A model generated the notes under the pieces. The model was not told the DNA's origin, did no database searches, and saw only the letters and a program-made list of their open reading frames with translations. From Alphaproteobacteria bacterium (GTDB lineage Bacteria > Pseudomonadota > Alphaproteobacteria > ATCC43930 > CGMCC-115725): 64,000 nucleotides of DNA. This document shows, in pieces, positions 1 to 11,438 of this stretch. The stretch spans positions 108,349-172,348 of the forward strand of contig JAGWNF010000001.1 in NCBI GenBank assembly GCA_028871455.1, in the 5' to 3' direction. The position numbers were made by a program, and so were the translations under genes. Each line of letters begins with the position of its first letter. Position 1 is the stretch's first letter.

Positions 1-1
1 G

Positions 2-292
2 GCGGTGCCGCATTGGGCGCTGGTCGACGGCAATGTAACGCCGCCCCTGCCCTGCCGGACGCGCGCGGTGGTGCGCGGCGACGGCTTGTCGCTGTCGATC
101 GCGGCGGCATCGATCATCGCCAAGGTGACGCGCGACCGGCTGATGCGGGCGCTGGCGCATCGCTATCCGGGCTACGGCTGGGAAACCAATGTCGGCTATG
201 CGACCGAGGAGCACCGCGCGGGATTGCTGGCGCTCGGACCGACCCGGCATCACCGCATGTCCTTCGCGCCGTTGCAGCTCAGTCTCGATTTC

Positions 293-319
<27 letters not shown>
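2..319 (+). CDS. rnhB: Ribonuclease HII, C-terminal part (gene starts before the window)
   Basis: RNase HII cuts the RNA strand of RNA-DNA hybrids and starts removal of misincorporated ribonucleotides. Only the last 105 codons are visible. They contain the family block [13 protein letters not shown], whose Asp belongs to the metal-binding active site, then YGWETNVGY and [12 protein letters not shown], which are typical of the RNase HII C-terminus. The frame is open to the left edge, so the gene is cut by the window and is not itself truncated. It stands directly before ccrM, an order seen in other alphaproteobacteria. A GANTC site (293-297) lies inside its last codons. Confidence 0.93.
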
Positions 320-2602
<2,283 letters not shown>

Positions 2603-2637
2603 GCTCTATCCTGACACGGCCGCAAGGAGGTGGCGAG

Positions 2638-3147
2638 GTGGCCGGTAAGGCAAGCGACGCCGAATCACGGCGCGGTGCGATGCGCGCCCTGGCGGCGGAC
2701 GTGCCGCACATCGTCAAGCCAGCGCTCGGCAAGCGCGGTTTCGTCGAGGGCCAGCTCGTAGCCCAATGGGCAGACGTCGTGGGCTCCGAACTCGCGCTGC
2801 GCCTGCTGCCCGAGAAGCTGACATTTCCGCCCGGCCGGCGGAGCGACGGCACGCTGCGGCTGCGCGTCGCGCCCGGATTTGCGCTCGAAGTGCAGCACCG
2901 CGAGCCGCAGATTCTCGAACGTCTCAACGCCTTTTTCGGCTATCACGCGTTGACGCGGCTCGTGCTGGTGCAGGGCCCCTTGCCCACCGATCGCGCGACG
3001 GCCCGGCGTTGTCAGCGGGACCTTGCCGCCACCGAGCGAGCCGCCCTAGAGGAACGAGTCGCCGGCATCGCCGACACCGACCTGCGCCACGCATTGACGC
3101 GACTCGGCGAGGCCGTGATCGGCACCGCCGGCGATAAAGTTCGTTGA
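2638..3147 (+). CDS. DUF721 (DciA-like) domain protein
   Basis: This is a small basic protein of 169 aa from the DUF721 family; the related DciA proteins load the replicative helicase DnaB. The core runs from VEGQLVAQWADVVG through LRLRVAPGFALEVQHREPQILERLNAFFG, matching the family pattern of an amphipathic W-x-x-I/V-V-G segment followed by a beta-rich KH-like fold. The start is GTG 2638, set by a perfect AAGGAGG at 2624-2630; longer frames back to 2551 would run into mutY. It lies between mutY and a DsbA-like gene, a common alphaproteobacterial order. A DciA-like role is inferred from family membership only. Confidence 0.8.
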   Translation: MAGKASDAESRRGAMRALAADVPHIVKPALGKRGFVEGQLVAQWADVVGSELALRLLPEKLTFPPGRRSDGTLRLRVAPGFALEVQHREPQILERLNAFFGYHALTRLVLVQGPLPTDRATARRCQRDLAATERAALEERVAGIADTDLRHALTRLGEAVIGTAGDKVR

Positions 3148-3234
3148 GCTTTTTCACGAGTCGACGGCGGCGCGTTGCTTGAACTGGCGCCGCTCTGGCC
3201 CTAGCATCGGCCCCGTTTTAATTTGGAGTTGTTC

Positions 3235-3957
3235 ATGCGCTTGACTCGGCTGATCTGCGCTGCCGTGATCGCGATGGGCGCAGTCTATGTTGCGGCAGTA
3301 CCAGCGCGTGCCGCCAGCGTACCGACGCTGGAGCCCGGCGATCACATCCTCGGCAAGCAAAACGCGCCGATCACGATCTTCGAATACGCCTCGCTGACCT
3401 GCCCGCATTGCGCGGCGTTTGCGAACGATACCCTGCCGAAGCTCAAGAAAGACTGGATCGACACCGGCAAAGCCAAGCTGGTCTATCGCGACTTTCCGCT
3501 CGACCAGTCCGCCGCCGTCGCCGCCACCGTCGCGCGCTGCTTTCCGGCGGACCGCTATTTTCCCTTTATCGAAACGCTGTTCGCGACCCAGCAGCAGTGG
3601 GCCTATCGCGACGAAGCCTCGACCAAGACCGCGCTGGTGCGGATCGCCCGGTTGGGCGGCATGAGCCAGCAACAGTTCGACGCCTGCATCAGCAATCAGA
3701 CGATCTCGGACGCGGTGCTCAATTCGCGGCTCGTCGCGGAGAAGCAATACGGCATCGAATCGACACCGACCTTCTTCATCAACGGCACCAAGGTGGAAGG
3801 CGATTATCCTTATGACGAATTCGTCAAATATCTGGATGCCAAGAGCGGCGAAGCGGCGCCCGATGCAAGCGGTTCCGCGTATGCCGGCAATGCCCCGCAC
3901 CGTGGCCTGATGACCATCGTCCGGTCCTGGTTGGGTTCGATTATGTCGCGCATCTAG
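3235..3957 (+). CDS. DsbA-family thiol:disulfide oxidoreductase, periplasmic
   Basis: This is a thioredoxin-fold protein with a CPHC active site (Cys56-Pro57-His58-Cys59), the DsbA dipeptide, so it probably oxidises cysteines of exported proteins. A signal peptide covers about residues 1-26, with a hydrophobic core ICAAVIAMGAVYVAAV and cleavage near ARA-AS. The cis-Pro loop is at ESTPTFFING. Length after cleavage is about 214 aa. ATG 3235 is preferred because TTGGAG lies about seven bases upstream; TTG 3223 would add four residues. It sits 13 bp before smc, as in many alphaproteobacteria. It belongs to the DSBA/Com1-like branch, so a role as isomerase or in cytochrome maturation is not excluded. 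Confidence 0.88.
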   Translation: MRLTRLICAAVIAMGAVYVAAVPARAASVPTLEPGDHILGKQNAPITIFEYASLTCPHCAAFANDTLPKLKKDWIDTGKAKLVYRDFPLDQSAAVAATVARCFPADRYFPFIETLFATQQQWAYRDEASTKTALVRIARLGGMSQQQFDACISNQTISDAVLNSRLVAEKQYGIESTPTFFINGTKVEGDYPYDEFVKYLDAKSGEAAPDASGSAYAGNAPHRGLMTIVRSWLGSIMSRI

Positions 3958-3970
3958 CCTTAGACCGATC

Positions 3971-6900
3971 GTGCATTTCGCCAAGCTCCGGCTCTCCGGC
4001 TTCAAATCCTTCGTCGACCCGACCGAACTCGTCATCGAGCCGGGTATGACCGGCATCGTCGGACCGAACGGCTGCGGCAAATCAAACATTCTCGACGCGA
4101 TGCGCTGGGTCATGGGCGAGACTTCGGCCAAGCGCCTGCGCGGCAGCGAAATGGACGATGTCATCTTCTCAGGCACCAGCGCACGACCGGCGCGCAACGT
4201 CGCCGAGGTGATGCTCCATCTCGACAATACGGTGCACGACGCGCCGCAGCCCTATCAGGCCCATAACGAGATCCAAATCCTGCGACGGATCGAGCGGGGC
4301 ATCGGCTCCGATTACCGCATCAATGACCACGAGGTGCGCGCGCGCGACGTGCAGCTGCTGTTCGCCGACGTCGCGACCGGCGCCAATTCGAGCGCCATCC
4401 TGAGCCAGGGCCGCATCGGCGCCATCATCAGCGCCAAGCCCGCCGACCGCCGGATGCTGCTGGAAGAGGCCGCGGGCATTGCCGGCCTACACTCGCGCCG
4501 CCACGAGGCCGAGCTGCGCCTCAAGGCCGCCGAAACCAATCTGGCGCGCCTCGACGACGTATTGCGCACGCTCGAGGCGCAGCTCGAAGGCCTCAAGAAG
4601 CAGGCCCGCCAGGCCCAGCGCTATCGTCGTCTGTCGGACTGGATCCGCCGCGCCGAGGCGACCGTGCTGCATCTGCGTTACGTCGCGGCAACTAGCGATC
4701 TCAATGCGGCGGAAGAGCGGCTGCGCGCCGCCGAACGCGTCGTCGCCGAGCGCACGACGGCGGCAGCGGCGGCGAACCGGTTGCGCGAAGCGGCCGCCGC
4801 CGACCTGCCACCGCTGCGTCAGAACGAGGCGGTTGCCTCGGCCGAGCTGCAACGCCTGACTCTGGCGCGTCAGGCGCTCGACGACGAAGAGCGCCGTATC
4901 ATGGCGGCACGCCAATCGGCCGAAGCGCGGCTCGAACAGCTGGCCGCCGACCTGAAACGCGAAGATGAGCTGGGTGCCGACGCCCGCGCCGCCCTGGCGC
5001 GGCTCGGCGAGGAGCGCCAGTCGCTCGTCGCGGCGCAGCAGGACGAACAGGCGGCGCAGGCGAAAGTCGCCGATGATCTGGCCCGCGCCGCCGCGGCGGT
5101 TGAGGCGCTCGACGCGCAGCTCACTGCGCTGACCGAGCGCGTTGCGGCCGAAGACGCGCGGCGTGCCGCGCTCTCGACGCGGATCACGGAAACGCAGGAG
5201 CGCCAGGCGCGGCTCAAGGATCGCGAGGATGAAATCGCGCGCCAGCGCGCCGCGCTTGAAGGCGAGGCCGGTGCTGGCGGCGTCGGCCCCGAGACCCTGG
5301 CAGCGCTCAAGGCGGCCGAAGGCGCGACCGAGGAAAGCCGCGCCGCGCTCGCGACCACCGAACAGGCGTTGGCGGAGGCACAAAAGGCCGAAGCCGAAGC
5401 GCGCGTCCCGCTCCAAACCGCTGAGATGAACCGCGCCAAGCTCAAGGCGGAGGGTGAGGCGCTCGAGGCGCTGCTCGCCAAGCCGGCGCAAGACAAGTGG
5501 CCGCCGGTGGTCGATGCCATCCAGGTAGCGCAAGGCTTCGAGGGGGCGCTTGGCGCGGCGCTCGGCGACGATCTCACGATGCCGACCGACGCCGCCGCGC
5601 CGGCACACTGGTTCGGCCTGCCCGATTACGCCGATGTGCCGCCGCTGCCAGCCGGCGTCGACCGGCTTTCGGCGCATGTCACAGCACCGTCAGCGCTGGC
5701 GCGGCGCCTCAACCAGATCGGGGTGGTGGCGACCGCCGCCGAGGGCGAACGGCTGCAGCCGGGGTTGCGTCCGGGCCAGCGCCTCGTCAGTCGCGACGGC
5801 GGCTTGTGGCGCTGGGACGGTTTCCGTCGCCTGCCCGGCGCACCGGCGGCCGCGACGCTGCGGCTCGAGCAGCGCCGTCGTCTGACCGAGCTTTCCCGCG
5901 AGCTGCGGGACGCCGAGGCCGAGCTGACAGCGCAGCGTGCAGCGCTCGATACGGCGCAGCGCCATCGCGCCGAGCGCACCGAAGCCGACCGCCAAGCGCG
6001 CCAGCGCGCTCGCGAAGCGCTCGATGCCCTGGCGGACATCCGCAACCACGAGGCCGAGTTGGCGCGCGCCGCCGCGGCCGTGGTATCGCGCCGCGCCGCG
6101 CTTGAAGAGGCGGTCCAACGGCTGCGGCTCGACCGCGGCGAGGCCGAGGCCGAAGCCGACACGGCCCGTGCCGCACTTGCGGCGCTGCCCGAGTCGGCGA
6201 AGGGCCGTGACGAGATTCAGGCCGCACGCGGCGCTCTGGCCGAGAAGCGCGCGCTGCAGCAGGCGCACCAGGGCGAGCATGATCGCCTGCTGCGCGAAGC
6301 GGCCGGGCGCACCGAACGGCTGGCCACGATCGGCGTCGAGCTGAACTCGTGGGAGCAGCGCGCCGAGGCCGCTGCGCGTCAGCGCCAGACGCTCGAGTGG
6401 CGCCGCGGCGAGCTTCACGCCGAGATCGAATCGTTGGCCAAGCGGCCGCAGGAAATCGCCGCCGAGCGCGACAAGCTGGCCGAAACCATCGCGGCATCGA
6501 CGGCGCGCCGCAATCAGGCGGCCGACGCGCTCGCCGCCAGCGAGGGCAAGCTCGCCGAAACCGACAAGGCCGCGCGCGCGGCCGAGGCCGCCGCAGGCGA
6601 GGCACGCGAAGAACGCGTGCGCGCCGAGGGCGGCCGCGACCAGTCGGTGCTCGCGCGCAAGACGATCGCCGACGCCATCGCCGAAAAGCTGCAAGCCACG
6701 CCCGACCAGGTTCTGGCCGCCGCCGGCATCGAAGCCGACGAGGAGCTGCCCGAGATCGGCGCAGCGACGACGCGGCTCGAGCGCCTGTTGCGCGAGCGCG
6801 AGAACATGGGGCCGGTCAACCTAGTCGCCGAACAGGAATCGCGCGAGATCGAGGAACGGCTCAACGGCCTCAATCGCGAGCGCGAGGATTTGACCGGCGC

Positions 6901-7438
6901 GATCGCCAAGCTGCGCCAGGGCATCGCCGCGCTCAACCGCGAGGGCCGCGAGCGCCTGCTCGCCGCCTTCACGCAGGTAAACGATCATTTCGGCAAGCTG
7001 TTCGCGCGGTTATTTGGTGGTGGCAACGCTCATCTGCGGCTCGATCCCGGCGAAGACGACGATCCGCTCCAAGCGGGCCTCGAGATCATGGCGAGCCCGC
7101 CGGGCAAGCGGTTGCAGAACCTGACTCTGCTCTCGGGTGGCGAGCAGGCACTCACTGCGCTGGCGCTGCTGTTCGCCGTCTTCCTCACTAATCCAGCGCC
7201 GATCTGTGTGCTGGACGAGGTCGATGCGCCGCTTGACGACGCGAATGTGGATCGCTTCTGCCGGCTGGTGGCCGAGATCGCGCAAAACGCCGAAACCCGC
7301 TTCCTGATCATCACCCACCATCGGCTGACGATGGCGCGGGTCGACCGGCTTTACGGCGTGACCATGGGCGAAAAGGGCGTGTCGCAGCTGGTTTCCGTTG
7401 ATCTCCAAGGCGTCGAGCAGCTTCGTCGCACCGCCTGA
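3971..7438 (+). CDS. smc: Chromosome segregation ATPase SMC
   Basis: SMC forms the bacterial condensin that compacts and segregates the chromosome with ScpA and ScpB. The N-terminal head has Walker A GPNGCGKS (residues 31-38). Two long Ala/Glu/Arg-rich coiled-coil arms surround a hinge at roughly residues 510-625. The C-terminal head has the signature LLSGGEQALTALALLFA near 1053 and Walker B VLDEVDAPLDD near 1079. The 1155 aa length is typical of alphaproteobacteria. The GTG start gives MHFAKLRLSGFKSF, the canonical SMC N-terminus. The very low complexity of the arms produces long false reading frames on both strands. Confidence 0.97.
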   Translation: MHFAKLRLSGFKSFVDPTELVIEPGMTGIVGPNGCGKSNILDAMRWVMGETSAKRLRGSEMDDVIFSGTSARPARNVAEVMLHLDNTVHDAPQPYQAHNEIQILRRIERGIGSDYRINDHEVRARDVQLLFADVATGANSSAILSQGRIGAIISAKPADRRMLLEEAAGIAGLHSRRHEAELRLKAAETNLARLDDVLRTLEAQLEGLKKQARQAQRYRRLSDWIRRAEATVLHLRYVAATSDLNAAEERLRAAERVVAERTTAAAAANRLREAAAADLPPLRQNEAVASAELQRLTLARQALDDEERRIMAARQSAEARLEQLAADLKREDELGADARAALARLGEERQSLVAAQQDEQAAQAKVADDLARAAAAVEALDAQLTALTERVAAEDARRAALSTRITETQERQARLKDREDEIARQRAALEGEAGAGGVGPETLAALKAAEGATEESRAALATTEQALAEAQKAEAEARVPLQTAEMNRAKLKAEGEALEALLAKPAQDKWPPVVDAIQVAQGFEGALGAALGDDLTMPTDAAAPAHWFGLPDYADVPPLPAGVDRLSAHVTAPSALARRLNQIGVVATAAEGERLQPGLRPGQRLVSRDGGLWRWDGFRRLPGAPAAATLRLEQRRRLTELSRELRDAEAELTAQRAALDTAQRHRAERTEADRQARQRAREALDALADIRNHEAELARAAAAVVSRRAALEEAVQRLRLDRGEAEAEADTARAALAALPESAKGRDEIQAARGALAEKRALQQAHQGEHDRLLREAAGRTERLATIGVELNSWEQRAEAAARQRQTLEWRRGELHAEIESLAKRPQEIAAERDKLAETIAASTARRNQAADALAASEGKLAETDKAARAAEAAAGEAREERVRAEGGRDQSVLARKTIADAIAEKLQATPDQVLAAAGIEADEELPEIGAATTRLERLLRERENMGPVNLVAEQESREIEERLNGLNREREDLTGAIAKLRQGIAALNREGRERLLAAFTQVNDHFGKLFARLFGGGNAHLRLDPGEDDDPLQAGLEIMASPPGKRLQNLTLLSGGEQALTALALLFAVFLTNPAPICVLDEVDAPLDDANVDRFCRLVAEIAQNAETRFLIITHHRLTMARVDRLYGVTMGEKGVSQLVSVDLQGVEQLRRTA

Positions 7439-7456
7439 TTCGGTGCCTTCCCGCGC

Positions 7457-7485
7457 TTGACTCGGCTATCCCTGCCGTTTAGAAG
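7457..7485 (+). promoter_or_regulatory. Candidate sigma-70 promoter of the atp F0 operon
   Basis: TTGACT (7457-7462) and TAGAAG (7480-7485) are 17 bp apart, matching the -35 and -10 consensus at five and four of six positions. Transcription would start near 7492, leaving a leader of about 200 nt before atpI. The -35 overlaps a GANTC site (GACTC 7459-7463), so methylation could affect it. This is pattern matching only. Confidence 0.4.
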
Positions 7486-7563
7486 TTGCGCGCCTTTCCG
7501 GTGGGGGCGGATCGCAAACATCCGCGCTGTGGGGGAACCTCTCGGGCATTCCGGACGGTTGGG

Positions 7564-7668
7564 ATGGGCGAACGCGAGGCGCGTGGAAGCCTCAAGGATT
7601 TGGGTGAGCGCCTGGCCAGGCTGCAACCAACTCGGATTTGCATATTCCGGAACCTTGGGACGGATTGA
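7564..7668 (+). CDS. Short upstream ORF with an AtpI-like N-terminal helix
   Basis: This is a 34-codon frame from ATG 7564; a GTG at 7486 would extend it to 60 codons. It contains GSLKDLGERLARLQ, which resembles the amphipathic stretch that opens alphaproteobacterial AtpI proteins. The true atpI downstream has its own version, SFDQRLEAARRR. The frame ends 21 bp before the atpI start. It may be a leader peptide, a remnant of a partly duplicated or shifted atpI start, or chance. There is no convincing ribosome binding site, so translation is unproven. Confidence 0.3.
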   Translation: MGEREARGSLKDLGERLARLQPTRICIFRNLGTD

Positions 7669-7689
7669 AGAGCAAACTTGCAGCTAATC

Positions 7690-7998
7690 ATGAGCAAGGG
7701 GCGGGGTACGCTGCATAATAACCACGGATCCTTCGACCAGCGGCTGGAAGCGGCGCGCCGCCGCGCCGGACTGGATCAGAACGGCGAGAATTCGCAGCCG
7801 ACAGAGGCCAATCCGCTCAGCCTCGCGATGCAACTCGGGGCTGAAATGGTTGCCGCACTCGTGGTCGCCGTTGCGATCGGCTACGGGTTGGACCGGCTGC
7901 TCCATACCACGCCATGGTTCATGATTGGCTTCGTTCCGATCGGGGCCGCGGCTGGCGTCCTCAATCTGCTTCGGGCGATGCGAACGACGAAGAATTGA
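7690..7998 (+). CDS. atpI: ATP synthase accessory subunit I
   Basis: AtpI is a small membrane protein that helps assemble the c-ring. The protein is 102 aa from ATG 7690, with a charged N-terminal helix, then two hydrophobic segments: LGAEMVAALVVAVAIGYGLDRLL and WFMIGFVPIGAAAGVLNLL. The GYGLD and PWF-x-x-G-F motifs are characteristic of the AtpI/AtpZ family. TTG 7678 would add four residues and is less likely. It is first in the F0 operon, 13 bp before atpB. Confidence 0.85.
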   Translation: MSKGRGTLHNNHGSFDQRLEAARRRAGLDQNGENSQPTEANPLSLAMQLGAEMVAALVVAVAIGYGLDRLLHTTPWFMIGFVPIGAAAGVLNLLRAMRTTKN

Positions 7999-8011
7999 TG
8001 CTGGAGACACG

Positions 8012-8764
8012 ATGGGGAACGAATCGATCGACGCGCTCGGCCAGTTCAAACTCACCACCGGGCTTGGTGCGTTCGGCCGCGCGTTCGAGTTCACGAATTC
8101 GAACGAAATGATGCTATTCGGCTCGGCCATCGTGGTCGCGCTCTACGTCGTCGCGCTCCGTCGTCGCGCGCTCGTGCCGGGCCGGTTACAGGGGCTTGCC
8201 GAGATGACCTATGAGTTCGTCCACCAGATGGTGATCGACACGATGGGGCCGGAAGGTGCCCGCTTTTTTCCCTTCGTGTTCACGCTATTCGCATTCATCC
8301 TGGTCGGCAACATACTCGGCCTGTTTCCATATTTTTTCGCGTTCACGAGCCACATCGCCATCACCGGCGCGCTCGCTGTCTTCGTTTTCCTGCTTTCGAC
8401 CGCCGTCGGCTTTTGGTACCACGGGATCGGCTTCCTGAAGTTCTTCTCGCCGCCGGGTGTTCCTGGCTGGCTTCTACCGCTGCTAATCCCGATCGAGATC
8501 ATATCGTATATGTCTCGACCGATTTCGCTCTCGGTTCGGCTGTTCGCGAACATCACCGCCGGCCACGTTATGTGGGAAGTGTTCGCTGGCTTCATGCTGC
8601 TTCTCGTCGCCAGCATGGGAGCGGTCGGCGCCATGGCGTCGATCATCCCGCTTGGCCTGAATATCGCGCTGACGGCCCTCGAGTTCCTGGTCGCCGTTTT
8701 GCAGGCTTATGTCTTCGCCATTCTGACCTGTCTTTACCTACACGACGCAATCCACATGCACTGA
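8012..8764 (+). CDS. atpB: F0F1 ATP synthase subunit a
   Basis: Subunit a forms the two proton half-channels of F0. The essential Arg176 sits in SVRLFANITAGH, and the C-terminal helix has the usual ALEFLVAVLQAYVFAILTCLYL. There are several membrane segments, including FFPFVFTLFAFILVGNILGLFPY. The 250 aa length is standard. ATG 8012 is chosen because GGAGA lies four bases upstream and the family begins with a short segment such as GNESIDALGQF; the reading frame extends back to 7925 into atpI without similarity. Confidence 0.97.
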   Translation: MGNESIDALGQFKLTTGLGAFGRAFEFTNSNEMMLFGSAIVVALYVVALRRRALVPGRLQGLAEMTYEFVHQMVIDTMGPEGARFFPFVFTLFAFILVGNILGLFPYFFAFTSHIAITGALAVFVFLLSTAVGFWYHGIGFLKFFSPPGVPGWLLPLLIPIEIISYMSRPISLSVRLFANITAGHVMWEVFAGFMLLLVASMGAVGAMASIIPLGLNIALTALEFLVAVLQAYVFAILTCLYLHDAIHMH

Positions 8765-8833
8765 CATTCGATCGAGGATTGCGCCGTCAAGTTCACCGTT
8801 CACAAGTTCGCCAAATCGAAAAGGATCTCTACT

Positions 8834-9070
8834 ATGGATATCAATACTGCCCTACTTGCCCGTGACCTCGGTGCCGGTCTGGCAACCATCGGCGTCGCCG
8901 GTGCCGGCGTCGGCATCGGCAATCTTTTCGGTTCGTTCGTGACTGCGGTTGGCCGCAACCCTGCGGTCCGCGACCGGGTGTTCCGCGATGTGCTGCTGGG
9001 GTTTGCACTGACCGAAGCGGTCGCGTTGTACGCCCTGGTGATCGCGTTGATCATCCTGTTCGCCACCTGA
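8834..9070 (+). CDS. atpE: F0F1 ATP synthase subunit c
   Basis: This is the proteolipid hairpin whose oligomer is the proton-driven rotor. It has 78 aa with two hydrophobic helices and a polar loop VGRNPAVRD. The ion-binding carboxylate is Glu61 in GFALTEAVALYAL. The N-terminal helix has GAGVGIGN, the Gly-rich packing motif; only proton-type residues are visible, with no sodium-binding signature. GGATCT precedes ATG by a few bases. The atpB-atpE gap is 69 bp. Confidence 0.96.
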   Translation: MDINTALLARDLGAGLATIGVAGAGVGIGNLFGSFVTAVGRNPAVRDRVFRDVLLGFALTEAVALYALVIALIILFAT

Positions 9071-9104
9071 TCACCACCGCCGCGTTGTCATCTGGCGTAC
9101 CACG

Positions 9105-9680
9105 ATGCGCTTCTCACGATCAGCCACGGTAACCGGACTCACGGTCGCGTTATCGGCCGCGTTTTCGACGGTTGCAGCGGCGGAGGGCGAGATGCCCCAG
9201 ATGAATTTCGCCAACCCGCTCACCTTTGCACAGGTGGTCTGGATGGCGGCGATCATGATCGTGCTATACGTCCTGATGGCGCGCTGGGCGCTTCCGCGGA
9301 TCGGCACGGTGATCGAGAATCGCAAGCGGCGCATTGACGATGATCTCGATGCCGCCATGCAGGCCCGCACCGAGGCGAATCGAGTTATCGCGGAACTCGA
9401 ACGGGCTATCCGTGAAGCCCACGCCGAAGGACGAGCCGCGATCGCTGGTGCGATGAACGATGCCAAGGACAAGGCGCGGATCGAAGAGGATGCGCTGAAA
9501 GCCCGTCTTGAAGCGGACTTGGCCCACGCGAAAGAAGAAATCGAGCAAACGCGGCGTGCGGCCGTTGCGGTCATTCGCCCGGTAGCGGACGACGTGGTGC
9601 GCACGCTGGTCGAGAGGTTGACCGGTCGACCGGCGGAACGGGCCGCAATTGATCGGGCTTTGGACGCCGTTCAACGATAG
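9105..9680 (+). CDS. atpF2: F0F1 ATP synthase subunit b'
   Basis: This is the first of two peripheral-stalk b-type subunits, the b' form found in photosynthetic bacteria, many alphaproteobacteria and plastids. The 191 aa protein has a hydrophobic Ala-rich N-terminus, then a membrane segment TFAQVVWMAAIMIVLYVLMARWALP. The RIGTVIENRKRRIDDDLDAA hinge and a long charged coiled coil follow. It would pair with the next gene product to form a b-b' heterodimer bridging F0 to F1. The ten extra N-terminal residues make its exact start slightly uncertain. Confidence 0.92.
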   Translation: MRFSRSATVTGLTVALSAAFSTVAAAEGEMPQMNFANPLTFAQVVWMAAIMIVLYVLMARWALPRIGTVIENRKRRIDDDLDAAMQARTEANRVIAELERAIREAHAEGRAAIAGAMNDAKDKARIEEDALKARLEADLAHAKEEIEQTRRAAVAVIRPVADDVVRTLVERLTGRPAERAAIDRALDAVQR

Positions 9681-9689
9681 GAGCCGGAC

Positions 9690-10196
9690 ATGGAATACGC
9701 CGCGCTTCACGGGATTATCTGGAGTAAGGGCACCTTCTGGGTCGCGGTGGCCGTACTGATCTTCCTCGGTCTCGCAGGACGGAAGATCGTTGGGGCCATC
9801 GTCAAAATGCTCGATGACCGAAGCCTGGAGATTCGTCGCCAGATCGATGAGGCAACCCGCCTGCGGGCCGAGGCCGAGGCCGCATTAAAGGACGCCGGGA
9901 CGCGCAAGAACGCTGCTCTAGCTCAGACGCGTGAGATGCTCGTCGCGGCTTCACGCGATGCCGAACGACTTGCTGCCAAACTGATCTCCGATGCCCATGC
10001 CGTTGCAAAACGTCGGGAACAGATGGTCACGGAACAAATTGCCGCGGCGCGCAATGCCGCTCTCGAAGAGATTCAGCGACAAGCAGCTGCGCTCGCGTGC
10101 CGGGCGACGGAAATTGTCCTGCGGCAAATGATCGACGTCGACCAGGGCAAGCGGCTCATCGATTCGGCCATCGCCGACCTCCCGGAAGCGCTTTAA
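9690..10196 (+). CDS. atpF: F0F1 ATP synthase subunit b
   Basis: This is the second stalk subunit, 168 aa. It has one N-terminal membrane segment, FWVAVAVLIFLGLAGRKIVGAIVKML, then LDDRSLEIRRQIDEATRLRAEAEAAL and a continuous charged coiled coil. Its stator role follows from the family. GGAGC lies upstream of ATG 9690, nine bases after the b' stop. F1 genes (atpHAGDC) are not in the window, which matches the usual split F0/F1 arrangement of alphaproteobacteria. Confidence 0.94.
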   Translation: MEYAALHGIIWSKGTFWVAVAVLIFLGLAGRKIVGAIVKMLDDRSLEIRRQIDEATRLRAEAEAALKDAGTRKNAALAQTREMLVAASRDAERLAAKLISDAHAVAKRREQMVTEQIAAARNAALEEIQRQAAALACRATEIVLRQMIDVDQGKRLIDSAIADLPEAL

Positions 10197-10278
10197 CGCC
10201 GCGCGGCTCGTTAGGCTCGAACGTTCCGACGGTCTCCGCCCAATAGACGAAAATCGGCTCGGGCTTGGGCAGCGCCCC

Positions 10279-11412
10279 TTATTCTCCGCTCGGGAATGCC
10301 GCCTGTTCCGGCGCGATATAGGCCGCACCCAGTGATTGCGCCACAGCCGGGTGTGTGATCCGGCCTGCCTCGATATTAAGGCCTGCCATCAAATTGCGGT
10401 TTTCAGCCAACGCACGCTTCCAGCCTTTTTGCGCCAGCGCCAGAACATAGGGCAGCGTCGCGTTGTTGAGCGCAAAAGTCGAAGTGCGCGCGACCGCGCC
10501 CGGCATGTTGGTAACACAATAGTGGATGACGCCGTCTTCGATATAGGTCGGATCGGCATGCGTCGTCGGCCGGCTGGTTTCGCAGCAGCCCCCCTGATCG
10601 ATCGAGATGTCGACGATCACCGAACCGGGTCGCATGCGCCTTACCATGTCGCGTGTCACCAGCTTGGGTGTCGCCGCTCCGGGCACCAGGGCGGCGCCGA
10701 TCACGAGATCGGCGGCAATCACCTCGCGCTCGATATTGTCCACGGTCGAAAACAACGTATGGAGCTGCGAGCCGAATTGCAGATCGAGGGCATAAAGCCG
10801 CGCGAGCTGTTTGTCGATTACGGTGACGTGTGCCTCCATGCCCATGGCCACACGCGCCGCGTTGGTGCCGGCAATGCCGCCGCCGAGCACGACGACCCGC
10901 GCCGCCGCCACGCCCGGCACCCCGCCCAGCAGGATTCCGGCGCCGCCCTGTTCCTTTTCCAGACAATGCGCGCCGACCTGCACCGCCATTCGGCCGGCGA
11001 CCTCGCTCATTGGCGCGAGTAGCGGCAATCCGCCGCGTTCGTCGGTTACGGTCTCGTAGGCTATGCAGGTGGCGCTGGAGCGCAATAGGCTTTCGGTCTG
11101 CTTTCGGTCGGCGGCGAGATGAAGGTATGTGAACAGCACTTGGCCGCGGCGCAGGAGCGCGATCTCTCTCGGCTGCGGCTCCTTCACTTTGACGATCAGC
11201 GCCGCGTTTGCGAAAACCTCGGCGGCCGTAGGCGCAATCGTCGCGCCGGCACGGCGATAGGCCTCGTCGTCGAAGCCGATTCCCGTGCCGGCACCGCTTT
11301 CGACGACGACCGTCTGTCCGTGATGGACGAGCTCGCGGACACTGCCCGGTACCAGGCCGACGCGGTATTCGTGCGTCTTGATCTCTTTCGGCACGCCGAC
11401 CAGCATCGTCAT
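10279..11412 (-). CDS. ald: Alanine dehydrogenase
   Basis: This NAD-dependent enzyme interconverts L-alanine and pyruvate plus ammonium. The N-terminal MLVGVPKEIKTHEYRVGL is the family start. Catalytic Lys77 (in IVKVKEPQ) and His98 (in LFTYLHLAAD) are present, as is the Rossmann motif GGGIAGTNAA. The C-terminal region PGAVARTSTFALNNATLPYVLALA is typical. Starting at ATG 11412, with GGAG upstream in a good position, gives 377 aa. The frame extends to 11466 but overlaps the divergent PCuAC gene. It could feed ammonium and pyruvate metabolism; no operon partner is visible. Confidence 0.95.
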   Translation of the reverse strand: MTMLVGVPKEIKTHEYRVGLVPGSVRELVHHGQTVVVESGAGTGIGFDDEAYRRAGATIAPTAAEVFANAALIVKVKEPQPREIALLRRGQVLFTYLHLAADRKQTESLLRSSATCIAYETVTDERGGLPLLAPMSEVAGRMAVQVGAHCLEKEQGGAGILLGGVPGVAAARVVVLGGGIAGTNAARVAMGMEAHVTVIDKQLARLYALDLQFGSQLHTLFSTVDNIEREVIAADLVIGAALVPGAATPKLVTRDMVRRMRPGSVIVDISIDQGGCCETSRPTTHADPTYIEDGVIHYCVTNMPGAVARTSTFALNNATLPYVLALAQKGWKRALAENRNLMAGLNIEAGRITHPAVAQSLGAAYIAPEQAAFPSGE

Positions 11413-11438
11413 CCCTGCTCCGATTCGGTGAATCGCCG

